Origin: Clytia hemisphaerica
Taxonomy: Eukaryota; Cnidaria; Hydrozoa; Leptothecata; Clytiidae
Reading direction: 5' to 3'
NCBI GenBank assembly: GCA_902728285.1
Contig: CACVBU010000520.1
Span: 10,261 to 74,260, forward strand
Length of the DNA: 64,000 nt
In this document: positions 62,615-64,000 of the stretch, one piece after another
Position numbering within the stretch: position 1 is the first letter of the stretch
Layout: each line of letters begins with the position of its first letter
The notes under the pieces: generated by a model
Seen by the model: the letters and a program-made list of their open reading frames with translations, nothing else
Told to the model about the DNA's origin: nothing
The model's database searches: none
Made by a program: the position numbers and the translations under genes

Positions 62615-63487
62615 AACCACGGACCTTTGTATACCCTGGACCAAGCTTCTCAATCCCAGCCAAGCAAAATCTTTGATCGGAGTTTTTTGAAAAGCGGTAC
62701 CCTAATAGCGGCACTATTCGATAGCGGTGTAAATGCATCGAGAACGCTTAGTCTACTACTAACCTGTAAAAGTCATTGAGTTAAAAGCCCGAAGGGCTAG
62801 AGTTCAATCTCTAACCTTTCTCAGGCAAGAAACCCGGGGGGGGCACTCAAGGTAAATGACCTACCAGACGTTCGGCCCTTAAGGGTAGGTTTTTCATAGT
62901 TCAGCTAGTGCTGCACTGTAAGGGTAGGAAATTGTGATAAAAGGCCAATTTTTTGGTAAAATTGGCACAAAATTGGTCAATTTTGGAGGAAAAATTCCAC
63001 ATTTTCTTGGAAAATTGCAAAAATTTTCGCTCTTACGGGCGAGAAATTTTGAAAAAGTGCACTGTAAGGGTATGATTTTTCATGGAAATTCACTGCACTG
63101 TAAGGGTCCGATTTTAGAAGTAAAATTTTGGGCCAAACGTATGGTCGTTTTCAGATCGAGTACCCCCCCCCCCCCGGGGCAAGAGAAAGTGAAGCCTTAA
63201 AAATGCGCCGCATTTTTGATGACAGATTGAATCTAGCAATTCCTTTGTTTCCGATTGATATTTTTTTCGAAATTTAGCGGTAAATTTTAGTTTCAATCTG
63301 TCATTTGTGTAAAAACCAGGCGAGCCGCTCAAGACCGCGCAACTCTGGTAGGATTTGTTGGCTTCAAATCCTACCGAGGAGATTGACTTCTAGCCCTTCG
63401 GGCTTATACTTCATTGGTAAAAGTCCAGTGCGAGTTAGCAGGTAGTTTTTTCACCTGACGGGATATATAAAGGTCAGTGTCCGTAAC
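62615..63487. mobile_element. Foldback element with family E ends and GCACTGTAAGGGT core
   Basis: The left end ACGGACCTTTGTATACCCTG and right end ATATATAAAGGTCAGTGTCC are inverted. Inner arms share AAGCCCGAAGGGCTAGA (near 62788 and, inverted, near 63390). The loop (62910-63180) has TGCACTGTAAGGGT units, the shared AACGTATGGTCGTTTTCAGA and a long C/G run. Confidence 0.65.
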
Positions 63488-63698
63488 GAAAGCTTTTAAA
63501 CGTGTTCCGTTTCGGGAAAAATGACGGACTACGGCATTAGTTCCCCGATTTTCCCCGAAATGTTCGAAATCGGGCTTACTTCGCATGGCCGGCGATCAAA
63601 CATAAACAAAAACAAAAACACCACTACCACCACAAAAACCACCGGAAGCAACAAAATTACATCAAATTATTGTAATTTTCCATAAAAATCCTTTGATA

Positions 63699-64000
63699 AT
63701 GTCTTCAATTTTACGTATGAGAGCAAACTACAAATTGGCCAGATTCTCATTATCGTCTGTAAAGGTAAGGCTTTGAATATTTCTCCCCAGAAAGCAAAAG
63801 GCTTTTTTACTCCTGTATTTGCTACCACCTAAAAATTCAGTAATTTATTAGACTTCACATGCATGATATAATATGAAATATTAAATAAAAGTTGGTTTGA
63901 TATTCTAGGTTTGACGTTTGATATTTGTTTGATATTCTCAAATTTGCTTGATTGCTGAATTCTTGTGGTTACCCATTGCAGAAGACCAATGGGCCATTCC
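63699..64000 (+). CDS. Probable first exons of a new gene with mitochondrial-type N terminus (partial)
   Basis: ATG at 63699 opens 22 codons (MSSILRMRANYKLARFSLSS then VK) ending AAG|GTAAGG at 63764. A pyrimidine-poor but plausible CATTGCAG|AAG acceptor at 63981 starts a second exon in phase 0 (KTNGPF) that runs off the window. The peptide has five basic and no acidic residues and is Ser/Arg/Leu-rich, as expected of a mitochondrial presequence. ACCGGAAG about 60 nt upstream is an ETS/GABP-type promoter motif common at mitochondrial genes. The family is not recognisable from 28 residues. Confidence 0.45.

Overview
The window is eukaryotic nuclear DNA from an animal. The genes are split by GT-AG introns, intergenic DNA is AT-rich, and the space between exons is packed with short inverted-repeat transposons. 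There are no operons or ribosome binding sites. The best-supported gene is an ortholog of the metazoan deubiquitinase USP24, and the nested BTB protein resembles BTB families that are abundant in cnidarians. A non-bilaterian animal such as a cnidarian is my best guess, but the sequence alone does not settle it.

Layout. Positions 1 to about 12.3 kb hold no confident host gene. They contain several foldback transposons (1-1217, 1669-2737, 4783-5447, 5606-7029 with a second element nested at 5897-6476, 8745-9693), a degraded non-LTR retrotransposon end (7088-7530, minus) and simple repeats. USP24 occupies 12369-59982 on the plus strand. I could join 47 coding exons with all phases compatible, giving 7,824 nt and 2,607 residues, close to the roughly 2,620 of the human protein. 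The order is an N-terminal UBA, long helical-repeat regions, a ubiquitin-like domain, the USP catalytic domain (Cys box 44328-44447, His box 46185-46393) and a C-terminal helical region. A three-exon BTB/POZ gene lies antisense inside USP24 intron 2 (13357-15327). After USP24, 60.3-63.5 kb is again transposon-rich. A probable new plus-strand gene begins at 63699 with a mitochondrial-targeting-like first exon and runs off the window.

What stands out is how USP24 coexists with repeats. At least six of its exon edges have been tandemly copied into the adjoining intron together with the splice site (exons 3, 12, 14, 27, 33, 34). One copy gives an in-frame 27-codon alternative exon end. Another gives a 76-bp array with four extra donor sites and a possible 30-nt in-frame microexon beside the catalytic cysteine. 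Short inverted-repeat elements from many families also sit very close to splice sites. Three families leave 9-bp target duplications, like Mutator-type transposons. One foldback element at 1.7-2.7 kb appears to carry a captured host exon.
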